The notes below the pieces were generated by a model. That model saw only the letters and a program-made list of their open reading frames with translations, was not told the origin of the DNA and made no database searches. From Synechococcus sp. CB0101 (GTDB taxonomy: Bacteria; Cyanobacteriota; Cyanobacteriia; PCC-6307; Cyanobiaceae): 64,000 nucleotides of DNA. Both the position numbers and the translations under genes were made by a program. The DNA lies in contig NZ_CP039373.1 in NCBI RefSeq assembly GCF_000179235.2, forward strand, positions 1,519,860 through 1,583,859, written 5' to 3'. Of the stretch, positions 36,707-46,008 are shown in pieces; position 1 is the first letter of the stretch; each line of letters opens with the position of its first letter.

Positions 36707-37621
36707 ATGACCGCCCGCGCTGTCAACCCGGGGGCCAGGGTGCTGGTGGTGGGCGGTGGCTACAGCGGCGAACGCTTCGCCCGTGCTGCCGCCGCGCGCG
36801 GCGCCCAGGTGTGGCTGACCCGCCGCCAAGACAACCCCGATGCCGCAGCCGATCGAACCGACCAGGCCCTGCACTGGCTGCGCTTCGACAGCGCCGCGGA
36901 GGCGATTCCGGCCCTACCGGAGCAGCTCAGCCATGTGCTGATCACCCTGCCGCCGGATACCAACGGTACGGACGCCGCCCTCGAGCACCTGCTGGAACCA
37001 CTGCGCCATCAACCGCTGCGCTGGCTGGGCTACCTCTCCACCACAGGGGTCTACGGCGACAGCCAGGGCGCCTGGGTGGATGAACACAGCCCCACCCAAC
37101 CCACACTGCCCCGCAGCCAGGCAAGGCTGCAGTGCGAACAGCGCTGGCTCGGCAGTGGCCTACCGGTGCAGAGTTTCCGCCTGCCGGCGATCTACGGGCC
37201 CGGGCGTTGTCCGTTCGAGCAACTGCGCAGCGGTCAAGCGCGGCTGGTGCACAAACCGGGCCAGGTGTTCTGCCGCATCCACGTCGACGACATCGTGGGC
37301 GCCTTGCTGCACGCCACCGATCAACCCGAGGGGCGCCAGCCCTCGCTGATCAATGTGTGCGACGACGCACCCTGCCCCTCCAGCGAAACCCTGGGTTACG
37401 CCGCACACCTACTGGGCTGCAAGCTGCCGGAGGTGCGGAAGTTCGAGGCCATCGCCCCGCAGATGAGCCCCATGGCCATGAGCTTCTGGGCCGATAACCG
37501 GCGCGTCAGCAACCGCCTGCTCTGCAGGGAGCTCGGTTATCGCCTGCGCTACCCGAGCTACAGAGAAGGCTTTGCAGCCAGCCTGAGGGAGGAGCAGGAA
37601 CGCAGCGCCCAGCAGCCGTGA
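36707..37621 (+). CDS. NAD(P)-dependent epimerase/dehydratase-like protein (extended/atypical SDR, YeeZ-like)
   Basis: The 304-residue protein has the Rossmann motif VLVVGGGYSGERFARAAA at 12-29, SYLSTTG-type strand (GYLSTTGVYGDSQGAWVDE) and FRLPAIYGPGR, as in extended short-chain dehydrogenases of the YeeZ group. The usual YxxxK pair is not obvious; a residue group SQARLQCEQRW occupies the position, so catalysis may be altered. Substrate unknown. ATG 36707. Confidence 0.78.
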   Translation: MTARAVNPGARVLVVGGGYSGERFARAAAARGAQVWLTRRQDNPDAAADRTDQALHWLRFDSAAEAIPALPEQLSHVLITLPPDTNGTDAALEHLLEPLRHQPLRWLGYLSTTGVYGDSQGAWVDEHSPTQPTLPRSQARLQCEQRWLGSGLPVQSFRLPAIYGPGRCPFEQLRSGQARLVHKPGQVFCRIHVDDIVGALLHATDQPEGRQPSLINVCDDAPCPSSETLGYAAHLLGCKLPEVRKFEAIAPQMSPMAMSFWADNRRVSNRLLCRELGYRLRYPSYREGFAASLREEQERSAQQP

Positions 37622-37626
37622 TGAAA

Positions 37627-37785
37627 TCAGGTTTGCTGGTTGGGTTCAGCCGGCGCATCGGGATCCGGCACAAACGGCACGCCCACATCGTGCAGCAGCC
37701 GGTTCCAGTGCAGCTCCACCCAACCGCTCTCCACCCCTTTCACCAGGCCGAAGGCGATCAGCAGCAACATCAACCAGCGCAGCAT
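37627..37785 (-). CDS. Small membrane protein head-to-head with pdxA
   Basis: A 52-residue frame from ATG 37785: one membrane helix at the N-terminus (MLRWLMLLLIAFGLVKGVES) followed by GWVELHWNRLLHDVGVPFVP and a short Pro/Asp end. It shares a CATG with the divergent pdxA start, so the two ATG codons overlap on opposite strands; an internal ATG five codons later could serve instead. I recall similar small proteins beside pdxA in marine Synechococcus. Function unknown. Confidence 0.55.
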   Translation of the reverse strand: MLRWLMLLLIAFGLVKGVESGWVELHWNRLLHDVGVPFVPDPDAPAEPNQQT

Positions 37786-38803
37786 GCTCCACTCAGCCAG
37801 CCCCACGCACGCTAGGCGGGCTCGCCTGGCGGTTTCCCTGGGTGATCCCGCCGGTATCGGCGCGGAGGTCACGCTCAAAGCGTTGGCGCACTGGCCCGCC
37901 GATCAGCCCACACCGCTGCTGGTGGGCTGCCGCCGCTGGCTCGAGGGGGTCTATCAGCAGCTTCAGGGCTGCAGCAGCGCAGCCCTCGCCGACCCGGCTG
38001 CGTTTGAGGTGCTCGATCTGCCCCTGCAGCAACCGCTGGCCCCAGGTGAAGCTGGATCGGCCAGCGGTGCCGCGAGCTTTGAATGGCTCACCGCCGCTGT
38101 GCAGCAAGTGCAGAGCGGCGCCTGCACCGCCTTGGTGACAGCCCCGATCGCCAAACATGCCTGGCACGCCGCGGGGCACCACTATCCAGGCCAAACCGAA
38201 CGGCTAGCCGAGCTCTGCGGCGGAGCATCGGCCTCAATGTTGTTCACGGCCCGCTCACCCCAGAGCGGCTGGCGGCTCAACACCCTGCTGGCCACCACCC
38301 ACATACCCCTGGCGGCGGTGCCGCAGCAGCTCACCGCCGCACGCATCCACCACAAGCTGGATGTGTTGCTTGCGTTCTGTCAGCGTTTCGCACCACAGCC
38401 CCGGCTGGTGGTGGCTGGCCTCAATCCCCATGCCGGGGAAGCCGGCCAGCTGGGCCGGGAGGAATGCGACTGGCTGATCCCCGCCCTCGAACAATGGCGG
38501 CAGCGACACCCTGAGGCTGAGCTGATCGGCCCGCTCCCACCAGACACCTGCTGGCTCGACGCGGGTTTGGCCTGGCGCGGCGAACAGGCCTCAGCAGCGG
38601 ATGGCTACCTGGCGCTGTATCACGACCAAGGGCTGATCCCGGTGAAGCTGCTGGCCTTCGATCAAGCGGTGAACACCAGCCTGGGGCTGCCCTTTCTGCG
38701 CACCTCCCCCGATCACGGCACGGGATTCGACATCGCAGGCCGGGGCATGGCCAGGGCCGCCAGCATGCGGGCCGCCCTGGATACAGCGCTCGAGCTTGGT
38801 TAG
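37784..38803 (+). CDS. pdxA: 4-hydroxythreonine-4-phosphate dehydrogenase
   Basis: PdxA oxidises 4-phosphohydroxythreonine in the DXP-dependent pathway to pyridoxal phosphate. Seen: LAVSLGDPAGIGAEVTLKAL at 15-34, TAPIAKHAW, YPGQTERLAELCG, the metal-binding histidine region YHDQGLIPVKLLAF, and TSPDHGTGFDIAG. ATG at 37784 is the only usable start before the conserved block (no ATG, GTG or TTG follows), giving 339 residues. Its TAG stop overlaps the accB stop by three bases on the opposite strand. Confidence 0.93.
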   Translation: MLHSASPTHARRARLAVSLGDPAGIGAEVTLKALAHWPADQPTPLLVGCRRWLEGVYQQLQGCSSAALADPAAFEVLDLPLQQPLAPGEAGSASGAASFEWLTAAVQQVQSGACTALVTAPIAKHAWHAAGHHYPGQTERLAELCGGASASMLFTARSPQSGWRLNTLLATTHIPLAAVPQQLTAARIHHKLDVLLAFCQRFAPQPRLVVAGLNPHAGEAGQLGREECDWLIPALEQWRQRHPEAELIGPLPPDTCWLDAGLAWRGEQASAADGYLALYHDQGLIPVKLLAFDQAVNTSLGLPFLRTSPDHGTGFDIAGRGMARAASMRAALDTALELG

Positions 38804-39273
38804 CCCGGCTTCACGCGCATCAGCACCTGACCGAACTCCACGGGGGTGCCGTTTTCCACGAGGATTTCCACCACCTCGCCGCTCACTTCCGACTCCAGCT
38901 CGTTCATCAGCTTCATCGCCTCCAGGATGCAGACGGTCTGGCCGACGTTGATGCGGGCGCCGAGCTCAACAAACGCCGGATCGCCGGGGGAAGGAGCGCG
39001 ATAGAAGGTGGCCACCATCGGCGCGGTGATTTCCACCAGGTCGCCGCGAACAGCGGGTGCAGCCGGCGGTGCGGCCGAGGGCGTGGCGGGTGCAGCCGCC
39101 ACCGGAGCTGGCAAGGCAGCCGGAGCGGCCTGCATCACCACCTGGGGCTGGCTGGTGGGCAGGTTGCGGCGCAGTTCCAGACGGAAGTCGTCGCCTTCAA
39201 GCTTGAGCTCCTGGATATCGCTCTCGCCGAGCAGAGCGATCAGATCCCGCAGTTGGTTGTGATCGAGTTGCAT
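38800..39273 (-). CDS. accB: Biotin carboxyl carrier protein of acetyl-CoA carboxylase
   Basis: AccB carries the biotin that shuttles CO2 between biotin carboxylase and carboxyltransferase for malonyl-CoA in fatty-acid synthesis. The biotinylated lysine is K121 in LEAMKLMNE, inside the C-terminal lipoyl-like fold (from about residue 80). Residues 45-75 are an Ala/Pro linker. Length 157 is normal. It lies 5 bases after efp on the same strand, an efp-accB pairing common in cyanobacteria. Confidence 0.97.
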   Translation of the reverse strand: MQLDHNQLRDLIALLGESDIQELKLEGDDFRLELRRNLPTSQPQVVMQAAPAALPAPVAAAPATPSAAPPAAPAVRGDLVEITAPMVATFYRAPSPGDPAFVELGARINVGQTVCILEAMKLMNELESEVSGEVVEILVENGTPVEFGQVLMRVKPG

Positions 39274-39278
39274 GGCGA

Positions 39279-39839
39279 TCAGTTCTCGCGGCCGAGGTAG
39301 CTGTCGGTGCGGGTATCGATCTTGATCTTTTCGCCCACCGACAGGAAGAGGGGCACCATCACCTGGGCGCCGGTCTCGACGATCGCGGGCTTGGTGCCAC
39401 CGGTGGCTGTATCACCCTTCACACCGGGGTCGGTTTCAGTGATTTCCAGCACCACGGAGTTGGGCAGCTCCACCTCGAGAGGCTTGCCGTTCCAGTACAC
39501 AACGTTCACCTCCATGCCTTCTTTGAGGTACTTGCGCTGATCCCCGATCTGCTTGGCCGTCAGGCGGGTTTCCTCGTAGGTGGCCATATCCATGAAGACG
39601 TAGTCCTCACCTTCCATATAGGTGTGCTGGAGCACAGCCTTCTCGAGCTGCGCCTGGGGCACGGTTTCGCCGGCGCGGAAGGTTTTCTCCACCACGTTGC
39701 CGCTTTGCACCGCCTTGAGCTTGGTGCGCACGAACGCGGAGCCCTTGCCGGGCTTCACGTGCAGGAATTCAACGACGCGCCAGACCTGGCCATCGAGCTC
39801 GATCGTTGTGCCGGTGCGAAAGTCGTTGCTCGAGATCAT
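39279..39839 (-). CDS. efp: Translation elongation factor P
   Basis: EF-P relieves ribosome stalling at polyproline. The 186-residue protein starts [20 protein letters not shown], has the loop KPGKGSAFV with the usual modification-site lysine at K32, and ends [17 protein letters not shown] placed the start at ATG 39839; the frame stays open for another 378 codons upstream but that part is antisense to the cyclophilin gene. No epmA/B-type modification gene is in the window. Confidence 0.97.
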   Translation of the reverse strand: MISSNDFRTGTTIELDGQVWRVVEFLHVKPGKGSAFVRTKLKAVQSGNVVEKTFRAGETVPQAQLEKAVLQHTYMEGEDYVFMDMATYEETRLTAKQIGDQRKYLKEGMEVNVVYWNGKPLEVELPNSVVLEITETDPGVKGDTATGGTKPAIVETGAQVMVPLFLSVGEKIKIDTRTDSYLGREN

Positions 39840-39905
39840 TCCGGCAGAACGGTTTAGGCGGATTGTACGGCTGTGCCAGAGTCCGGGCAGAAACAAGGCT
39901 GCAGC

Positions 39906-40979
39906 ATGGATCTCAAGCGCTGGCTCCTGGCCTTCGTGGTGGCGCTGGGCCTCTGGGGCCCCATCGGCGCTGCCCCGGCCCACGCCGCTCTGCCCCCCGG
40001 CAACGCCGTGAAGGACCCCACGGCGATCCTGCGCAACGCCCTGCCGATCGATCAAGCCGACCTGCAGGAGCTGCAGCACCGCTTGGAGAGCACCAGCGAC
40101 GATCTCCGGGCCAAACGCTGGAGCGCCCTCACCAGCAACGTGCGCCGCAGCCAGACCCAGCTGAGCAGCAACCGCCAGGCCATCCTCAACAGCCTGAGCA
40201 GCAGCGATCAAGCCCAGGGCAGCGCCCTGCTCGATCAGCTTGATGAGCAGCTGCAGGCCGTGGCCACAGCCGCCGAGGCCACCGATCGCGACAGCTTCCT
40301 GGCCGCTCGCCGCTCGGCCCTGAGCACGATCGGCCAGCTCGAAGCCCTGCTCGTGGGCGACTTCCCCTTCGAGATCCCGGCTGAATTCGCCGACCTGCCC
40401 CGCCTGCTGGGCCGCGCCACGGTGGAGATCGAAACCACCCAGGGCACCCTCATCGCCATCGTGGACGGCTACAACGCACCACTCACCGCCGGCGCCTTCG
40501 TGGACCTGGTGCAGAAGGGCTTCTATGACGGTCTGCCCTTCACCCGCGCCGAAGACTTCTACGTGCTGCAGACGGGCGATCCCAAGGGTCCTGAAACGGG
40601 CTACATCGACCCGAAGACCAAGACCGAGCGCACGGTGCCGCTGGAGATCAAGGTGCCCGGCGAAGCCGAGCCCTTCTACAACGCCACCTTTGAAGATCTG
40701 GGCCAGTTCACCGCCCAACCGGTGCTGCCCTTCGCCACCCTCGGCACCCTGGGCTGGGCCCATTCCGACCACGCCCTCGACGACGGATCGTCGCAGTTCT
40801 TCTTCTTCCTCTACGAAGCCGAACTCACCCCGGCCGGCCTCAACCTGGTGGATGGCCGCTACAGCGCCTTTGGCTATGTGGTGGATGGGTTCGAGGTGCT
40901 CGAAGAGCTCGGCATTGAAGACGGCATCGTGAAGGCCAAGGTGATTGAAGGGGCCGCCAACCTCAAGCCCCACGCCTGA
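39906..40979 (+). CDS. Exported cyclophilin-type peptidyl-prolyl isomerase, TLP40/CYP38-like
   Basis: The 357-residue protein has a signal peptide ([20 protein letters not shown] ... APAHAA), an N-terminal helical bundle (about 40-165, PsbQ-like in the plant homologue) and a C-terminal cyclophilin domain ([51 protein letters not shown]). Plant TLP40/CYP38 aids photosystem II assembly in the lumen; a thylakoid-lumen or periplasmic location is inferred. Several canonical cyclophilin active-site residues are replaced, as in that subfamily. It is followed by thiL after 4 bases. Confidence 0.9.
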   Translation: MDLKRWLLAFVVALGLWGPIGAAPAHAALPPGNAVKDPTAILRNALPIDQADLQELQHRLESTSDDLRAKRWSALTSNVRRSQTQLSSNRQAILNSLSSSDQAQGSALLDQLDEQLQAVATAAEATDRDSFLAARRSALSTIGQLEALLVGDFPFEIPAEFADLPRLLGRATVEIETTQGTLIAIVDGYNAPLTAGAFVDLVQKGFYDGLPFTRAEDFYVLQTGDPKGPETGYIDPKTKTERTVPLEIKVPGEAEPFYNATFEDLGQFTAQPVLPFATLGTLGWAHSDHALDDGSSQFFFFLYEAELTPAGLNLVDGRYSAFGYVVDGFEVLEELGIEDGIVKAKVIEGAANLKPHA

Positions 40980-40983
40980 TCCC

Positions 40984-41976
40984 GTGCGCCTGCGCGACCT
41001 GGGCGAGTGGGAGTTGCTGCGGCGTCTCTCCGTCTATGCGCCGCCTGGCCAATTCGCTGACGATGCCGCCCTGCTGAGCGAGCAGGACGGCCGGCAGCTG
41101 GTGGTCAACACCGATGTGCTCGTGGAGGACGTGCACTTCAGCGATGCCATCATCGGGCCGCTGGATCTGGGCTGGCGGGCTGCCGCGGCCAACCTCTCCG
41201 ATCTCGCCGCCATGGGCTGCACCAGCGTGGCGGGGATCACGGTGGGCCTGGTAGCCCCCGGCGACACCCCCTGGAGCTGGGTGGAGGGCGTCTACGAGGG
41301 CTTCAGCGAAGCCCTCAAGCGCTATGGGGGCACCCTGCTCGGCGGGGACTGCAGCAGCGGCAGCCAGCGGCTCCTCTCGATCACAGCCCTGGGACACCTC
41401 AGCCCCGGCTGCGCCATCCGCCGGGGTGATGGCCGCCCGGGCGATTGGCTGGTGAGCAGCGGCCCCCATGGCCTGAGCCGCCTTGGGCTGGCACTGCTGC
41501 TGAATGAGCTGCCGCAGGCAGACGTAGAGGCCGTGAGTCCGCAGCTCCGGGAGCAGGCCATCCGCGCCCACCGCCGCCCCCAACCCCGCCTGGATGTGGT
41601 GGAGGCCCTGCACCAGAGTCGCCCCGCCGGCCAACCCTGGCGCGTGGGCGGCACTGACAGCAGCGATGGCCTGGCCGCCGCCGCGCAAGCCATCGCAGCC
41701 GCAAGCGGTTGCAGCGCCGCGCTGGAACGCCGCAAGCTGCCCATGGAGCCAGGGCTGGCGCAGCTGGAGCAGGGGGAAGCCTGGTGCCTGGGCGGCGGCG
41801 AGGATTTTGAACTGGTGCTGGCGCTGGAACCGGTCTGGGCCCAGGCCTTGATCGCTTCCCAACCCGGCCTACGCCAGATCGGCTGCCTACAGCCAGGGGC
41901 GGCGGGCCAACTGACCTGGCAGGACAGCGGCGAAAGCCTGGGAACAGCCAGCGGCGGCTTCACCCATTTCCAATAA
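40984..41976 (+). CDS. thiL: Thiamine-monophosphate kinase
   Basis: ThiL phosphorylates thiamine monophosphate to the active diphosphate. It has the AIR-synthase/PurM-like fold: DDAALL near 20, [31 protein letters not shown], and GGTDSSDGL and GGGEDFEL in the C-terminal half. Start is GTG at 40984, four bases after the cyclophilin stop, which implies translational coupling. 330 residues. Its stop codon is embedded in the T-run of the oppositely oriented gap2 terminator. Confidence 0.93.
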   Translation: MRLRDLGEWELLRRLSVYAPPGQFADDAALLSEQDGRQLVVNTDVLVEDVHFSDAIIGPLDLGWRAAAANLSDLAAMGCTSVAGITVGLVAPGDTPWSWVEGVYEGFSEALKRYGGTLLGGDCSSGSQRLLSITALGHLSPGCAIRRGDGRPGDWLVSSGPHGLSRLGLALLLNELPQADVEAVSPQLREQAIRAHRRPQPRLDVVEALHQSRPAGQPWRVGGTDSSDGLAAAAQAIAAASGCSAALERRKLPMEPGLAQLEQGEAWCLGGGEDFELVLALEPVWAQALIASQPGLRQIGCLQPGAAGQLTWQDSGESLGTASGGFTHFQ

Positions 41977-42002
41977 AAAAAGCCGCCCCCGAAGGAGCGG
42001 CT
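41975..42002 (-). terminator. Intrinsic terminator of gap2 with UUCG tetraloop
   Basis: On the minus strand AGCCGCTCC-TTCG-GGGGCGGCT forms a 9-bp stem (one G-U) capped by a TTCG tetraloop and is followed by seven T (the first is the last stem base). It is 45 bases after the gap2 stop. The T-run overlaps the thiL stop codon on the other strand. It is the clearest intrinsic terminator in the window. Confidence 0.88.
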
Positions 42003-42046
42003 AAGGGTCGAGCGGCGCGGCGTTCAGAGCCGCACCGGGCCCGGGA

Positions 42047-43069
42047 TCACTTCCAGTTCTTGGCCACGATCTCGGCAAGGTCAACCACGCGCTGGCTGTA
42101 GCCCCACTCGTTGTCGTACCAGCAGACGATCTTCACCATGTTGCCGCCCATCACCAGGGTGAGATCGGCGTCGACGATCGTGCTCTCATCGGTACCGGCG
42201 TGGTCGCTGGAGACCAGGGGCAGATCGCTGTACTTGATGATCCCCTTCATGCCGTTCTCGGAAGCGGCCTTCAGCACGGCATTCACCTCCTCAGCGGTGG
42301 TGTCGCGACCGGTCTCGAAAACCATGTCGCACACCGACACGTTGGGGGTGGGGACGCGCAGGGCGATACCGCTGAGCTTGCCCTTCACCTCGGGGTACAC
42401 CAGAGCAACGGCCTTGGCAGCGCCGGTGCTGGTGGGAACGATGTTCACGGCGGCGGCGCGGGCGCGGCGCAGGTCGCGGTGGGCGGCATCGAGGATGCGC
42501 TGGTCACCCGTGTAGCTGTGGGTGGTGGTCATCGTGCCCTTCACGATGCCGAAGGCCTGGTCGATCGTTTTCACGATCGGCGCCATGCAGTTGGTGGTGC
42601 AGCTGGCGTTGGAGAGGATGTCCCAATCCTCGTGGCGGTACTGATCGGCGTTCACGCCCACCACGAAGGTGCCCACCTTGGCGCCCTTGCCGGGGGCGGT
42701 GAGGATCACTTTCTTGGCGCCGGCCTCGAAGTGCTTGCTGGCGCCCACGTCGTCGTTGAACACGCCGGTGGACTCGATCACCAGATCGACGCCCCACTCC
42801 TTCCAGGGGAGGTTGGCGGGGTTGCGGTCGTAGAAGGTTTTGATCGTCTTGCCGTTGACGACGATGGTGTCGTCGGTGGTGGTCACCTCTGCGTTGCGCA
42901 GGGGGCCGAGCATCGAGTCGTACTTGAGCAGGTGAGCGTTGGTGTACGTGTCACCTGAACCGTTGATGCCCACCAGCTCAATGCCGGTATTGGCTCCACG
43001 GCTGAGCCAGCAACGCATGAAGTTGCGACCGATACGGCCGAATCCATTGATCGCAACCTTGATGGTCAT
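42047..43069 (-). CDS. gap2: Glyceraldehyde-3-phosphate dehydrogenase, Calvin-cycle (Gap2) type
   Basis: GAPDH interconverts 1,3-bisphosphoglycerate and glyceraldehyde-3-phosphate. Catalytic C157 is in ASCTTN, and [12 protein letters not shown] opens the Rossmann fold. [10 protein letters not shown] and NLPWKEW are typical of the cyanobacterial Gap2 form, which uses NADPH in CO2 fixation. Length 340. A -10-like TATGAT lies 46-51 bases upstream of ATG 43069, with a perfect palindrome just beyond it. Confidence 0.96.
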   Translation of the reverse strand: MTIKVAINGFGRIGRNFMRCWLSRGANTGIELVGINGSGDTYTNAHLLKYDSMLGPLRNAEVTTTDDTIVVNGKTIKTFYDRNPANLPWKEWGVDLVIESTGVFNDDVGASKHFEAGAKKVILTAPGKGAKVGTFVVGVNADQYRHEDWDILSNASCTTNCMAPIVKTIDQAFGIVKGTMTTTHSYTGDQRILDAAHRDLRRARAAAVNIVPTSTGAAKAVALVYPEVKGKLSGIALRVPTPNVSVCDMVFETGRDTTAEEVNAVLKAASENGMKGIIKYSDLPLVSSDHAGTDESTIVDADLTLVMGGNMVKIVCWYDNEWGYSQRVVDLAEIVAKNWK

Positions 43070-43114
43070 GGCATCGAGCGGGGAAGCCCGCTAGCAAGGG
43101 GGATTTGGCCGCCG

Positions 43115-43120
43115 ATCATA
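43115..43120 (-). promoter_or_regulatory. Possible -10 element of gap2
   Basis: On the minus strand TATGAT (5 of 6 to TATAAT) sits 46-51 bases ahead of the gap2 start, predicting a 5' leader near 38 bases. The -35 zone has no good match and is occupied by the palindrome at 43134-43153, which suggests a regulator-dependent promoter. Confidence 0.4.
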
Positions 43121-43133
43121 CAGAGATCTATTG

Positions 43134-43153
43134 ATGTCCCCATCTGGGGACAT
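43134..43153. promoter_or_regulatory. Perfect palindrome between gap2 and murC, candidate operator
   Basis: ATGTCCCC-ATCT-GGGGACAT: 8-bp arms that match perfectly around a 4-base centre. It covers the -35 region expected for gap2 and is about 110 bases ahead of murC. There is no T-run on either side. A binding site for a dimeric regulator is the natural reading; the regulator is not identified. Confidence 0.6.
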
Positions 43154-43175
43154 GGCTCTCAGCGCCGCGATCCAA

Positions 43176-43195
43176 CCTCTCAAATCCCTCTCAAA
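43176..43195 (+). repeat. Two direct copies of CCTCTCAAA with 11-base period
   Basis: CCTCTCAAA occurs at 43176-43184 and 43187-43195, so the copies lie about one helical turn apart on the same face of the DNA, 65-85 bases before the murC start. Tandem half-sites of this kind are typical for response-regulator dimers, but the repeat may be chance. Confidence 0.4.
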
Positions 43196-43260
43196 CAGAC
43201 CGATCCGGGCAGACAAGGGGGACTTCCCGACTTACCGTCACCCCAGGCTTGGAGACGCCC

Positions 43261-44703
43261 TTGGCCCAACAGCTCGATCGCCGTCAACCCCTCCATTTCA
43301 TTGGAGTGGGCGGCATCGGCATGTCGGCCATCGCCGGAATCCTGGCGGATCGGGGCTATGCAGTGAGCGGCTCCGACCCGCGCGACAACGCTGTGCTGCA
43401 GGACCTGCGCAGCCGCGGGGTGCGCGTGTTCCGCGAGCAGAGCGCCACCACCATCGCCGCCATCCGCAGCGGCACCTCCACCCAACCGCTGGTGGTGGTG
43501 AGCTCGGCGGTGCCCGCCACCAATCCAGAACTGCAGGAAGCGCGCAGGGCCGGGCTCGAGATCGCGCACCGCTCTGATGTGCTCGCCGCGATGATCGCCG
43601 CGCAGAGCTCCGTGGCCGTGGCTGGTAGCCATGGCAAAACCACCACCAGCACGCTGATCGCCAGCCTGCTGCACGCCACCGACCACGACCCCACTGCCGT
43701 GATCGGCGGGGTGGTGCCCGCCTTCGGCAGCAACGGGCGTAATGGCAAAGGCGCCCTGCTGGTGGCGGAGGCCGATGAATCCGACGGCACCCTGGTGAAG
43801 TTCCAGGCCTGGTTGGGGGTGATCACCAACCTGGAGCTGGATCACACCGATCACTACGCCGATCTGGTAGCTCTGATCGCCACGCTGCAGCGCTTCGGCC
43901 GCGGCTGCGAGCAGCTGCTGGCCAACCGCGACTGTCCGATTCTCAGCGAGCAATTCAACGCCAGCCACTGGTGGTCGACCACCAACCCAGAGGGGGTGGA
44001 TTTCGCCGCGATTCCGGTGGAGCTCAGCGGTGACAGCACCCTGGCCGAGTTCTACGAACAGGGGCAATGCGTGGGCCGCTTCACCCTGCCGCTGCCGGGG
44101 CTGCACAACCTCAGCAATGCCACGGCGGCGATGGCGGCCTGCCGGCTGCACGGTGTGTCGTTTGCGGAGCTGCGCCTGGCGGTGGAGAGCCTGCAAGCAC
44201 CCGGCCGCCGCTTCGACTACCGCGGCACCTGGGCCGAACGGCAAGTGGTGGATGACTACGCCCATCACCCCAGCGAAGTGGGCGCGACCCTGGCCACCGC
44301 CCAACTGATGGTGAGCAGCGGCCGCAGCCCCCTACCAGAGGTGCCCCAACGGGTGCTGGCGGTGTTCCAGCCCCATCGCTACAGCCGCACCGCCGAATTC
44401 CTAGAACCCTTTGCGGTCGCCCTCGGCCAGGCTGATGAGGTGCTGCTCGCTCCGCTGTATGCGGCGGGCGAAGCGCCGATCGCCGGCATCTCGAGCCACG
44501 CCCTGGCTGCCGCCATCCAACGGCTGCAGCCGGACCTGACCGTGACGGTGACCGACAGCCTCGAGGAGCTCGCCGATGCCGTGGCGCAGCGCAGCCTGCC
44601 GGGTGATCTGGTGCTGGCCATGGGCGCCGGCGATGTGAATGGGCTCTGGGGGCGCCTGCAAAACCGCGAAGACCCCCTGGCCATGTTTCCCCTAGCGGCA
44701 TGA
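43261..44703 (+). CDS. murC: UDP-N-acetylmuramate--L-alanine ligase
   Basis: MurC adds L-Ala to UDP-MurNAc, the first peptide step of peptidoglycan precursors. The nucleotide motif [13 protein letters not shown] is near residue 13, the ATP loop GSHGKTTT near 122, and [10 protein letters not shown] marks the C-terminal domain. I chose TTG at 43261 ([15 protein letters not shown], 480 residues) because GGAG sits six bases upstream; a TTG at 43249 adds four residues but has no ribosome-binding site. The stop overlaps murB (ATGA). Confidence 0.96.
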   Translation: MAQQLDRRQPLHFIGVGGIGMSAIAGILADRGYAVSGSDPRDNAVLQDLRSRGVRVFREQSATTIAAIRSGTSTQPLVVVSSAVPATNPELQEARRAGLEIAHRSDVLAAMIAAQSSVAVAGSHGKTTTSTLIASLLHATDHDPTAVIGGVVPAFGSNGRNGKGALLVAEADESDGTLVKFQAWLGVITNLELDHTDHYADLVALIATLQRFGRGCEQLLANRDCPILSEQFNASHWWSTTNPEGVDFAAIPVELSGDSTLAEFYEQGQCVGRFTLPLPGLHNLSNATAAMAACRLHGVSFAELRLAVESLQAPGRRFDYRGTWAERQVVDDYAHHPSEVGATLATAQLMVSSGRSPLPEVPQRVLAVFQPHRYSRTAEFLEPFAVALGQADEVLLAPLYAAGEAPIAGISSHALAAAIQRLQPDLTVTVTDSLEELADAVAQRSLPGDLVLAMGAGDVNGLWGRLQNREDPLAMFPLAA

Positions 44704-45617
44704 CGGCTCCAACCCCACTCGGCCTGCGCCGCTCCGTGGGATTGGCGGACTACACCACCTGGCGGGTCGGTGGGGCGGCTCAGTGGTTCGCCGAGCCCGA
44801 CAGCGCCGCCCAGCTGCAGGCCCTGCTCGCCTGGGCGCAGGCGGAGGGGCTGGCGGCGCGCGTGATCGGCGCCGGATCGAACCTGCTGGTGAGCGATGCG
44901 GGGCTCGAGGGCCTCACCCTCTGCAACCGGCGCCTGCAGGGAGCCGTGATCGAGGCCAGCTCCGGTCTGATCGAAGCCCAGGCCGGTGAACCGATCCCCA
45001 GCCTGGCGCGCCGTGCAGCCCGGGCAGGGCTCTCGGGTCTGGAGTGGTCCGTGGGGATCCCCGGCACGGTGGGCGGTGCCGCCGTGATGAACGCCGGTGC
45101 CCAGGGGGGCTGCACGGCGGAGGTGCTCGAGAGCGTGACGGTGATCGAGCCGCACCGGCCGGAACAACCCTTCGCGCTAGACGCCAGCGAGCTCGACTTC
45201 GCCTACCGCCACAGCCGCCTGCAGAACGAGCCCCTCGTGGTGCTGTCGGCCCGCTTCCGGCTGCAGGCCGGCCACGATCCCGCCGAGATCAGCCGCCGCA
45301 CCAGCACCAACCTGCACAGCCGCACCAGCACCCAGCCCTACCAGCAACCCAGCTGCGGCAGTGTGTTCCGCAACCCAGAGCCGAAGAAAGCCGGCCAGCT
45401 GATCGAAGCCCTGGGGCTCAAGGGCCTGAGCATCGGTGGCGCCCAGGTGTCGCCGATTCACGCCAACTTCATCGTGAACACCGGCGCCGCCACCGCTGCG
45501 GAAATCGACCAACTGATCAGCGCCGTGCAGCAGCACATCCAGACCGCCCACGGCATCACCCTCCATACCGAAGTGAAGCGGCTGGGCCCCTTCGAAGGCA
45601 TCGCCCTGGCGGCCTGA
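44700..45617 (+). CDS. murB: UDP-N-acetylenolpyruvoylglucosamine reductase
   Basis: MurB reduces the enolpyruvyl group to form UDP-MurNAc with FAD and NADPH. Seen: [41 protein letters not shown] (FAD phosphate), and [18 protein letters not shown] with the proton-donor serine. Length 305 is typical. It overlaps murC by four bases (ATGA), so the two consecutive pathway enzymes are coupled. Confidence 0.97.
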   Translation: MTAPTPLGLRRSVGLADYTTWRVGGAAQWFAEPDSAAQLQALLAWAQAEGLAARVIGAGSNLLVSDAGLEGLTLCNRRLQGAVIEASSGLIEAQAGEPIPSLARRAARAGLSGLEWSVGIPGTVGGAAVMNAGAQGGCTAEVLESVTVIEPHRPEQPFALDASELDFAYRHSRLQNEPLVVLSARFRLQAGHDPAEISRRTSTNLHSRTSTQPYQQPSCGSVFRNPEPKKAGQLIEALGLKGLSIGGAQVSPIHANFIVNTGAATAAEIDQLISAVQQHIQTAHGITLHTEVKRLGPFEGIALAA

Positions 45618-45666
45618 GAGCACCCGCAGCACCGCGTAACCTGCGCCCAATTGCACAGGCGCCGCG

Positions 45667-46005
45667 ATGGCCGGTTTCGGACTCCCCAACTTCGGCCAGC
45701 TCACCGAGGCCTTCAAGAAAGCTCAGCAGATCCAACAGGACGCGGCCAAGCTCCAGGAGGAGCTCGATGCCATGGAGCTGGAAGGCACCAGCAGCTGCGG
45801 CCGCGCCAGCGTGTGGCTCTCCGGCAACCAGCAGCCCCTGAAGGTGCGCCTCGATCCCGCCCTGCTGGCCGAAGGCGCCCCGGCCGCCGAAGCCGCCACC
45901 CTCGATGCCCTCAAGGCGGCCTACGAGCTCTCCACCGGCACGATGAAGCAGCGCATGGAAGAGCTCACCGGTGGGCTCAACCTCAACCTGCCCGGCCTGG
46001 GCTGA
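45667..46005 (+). CDS. YbaB/EbfC-family nucleoid-associated protein
   Basis: The 112-residue protein has the family pattern: a helical start ([20 protein letters not shown]), a central beta sheet ([19 protein letters not shown]) and a C-terminal helix ([19 protein letters not shown]). Family members are dimers that bind DNA with little specificity. In many bacteria ybaB follows dnaX; here it follows murCB, 49 bases downstream, and is convergent with rsgA. Confidence 0.93.
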   Translation: MAGFGLPNFGQLTEAFKKAQQIQQDAAKLQEELDAMELEGTSSCGRASVWLSGNQQPLKVRLDPALLAEGAPAAEAATLDALKAAYELSTGTMKQRMEELTGGLNLNLPGLG

Positions 46006-46008
46006 GGC

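Noticed and set aside
39840-40973. 378-codon N-terminal extension of the efp frame
   Set aside because: EF-P begins at [10 protein letters not shown]; the extension is antisense to the cyclophilin gene.
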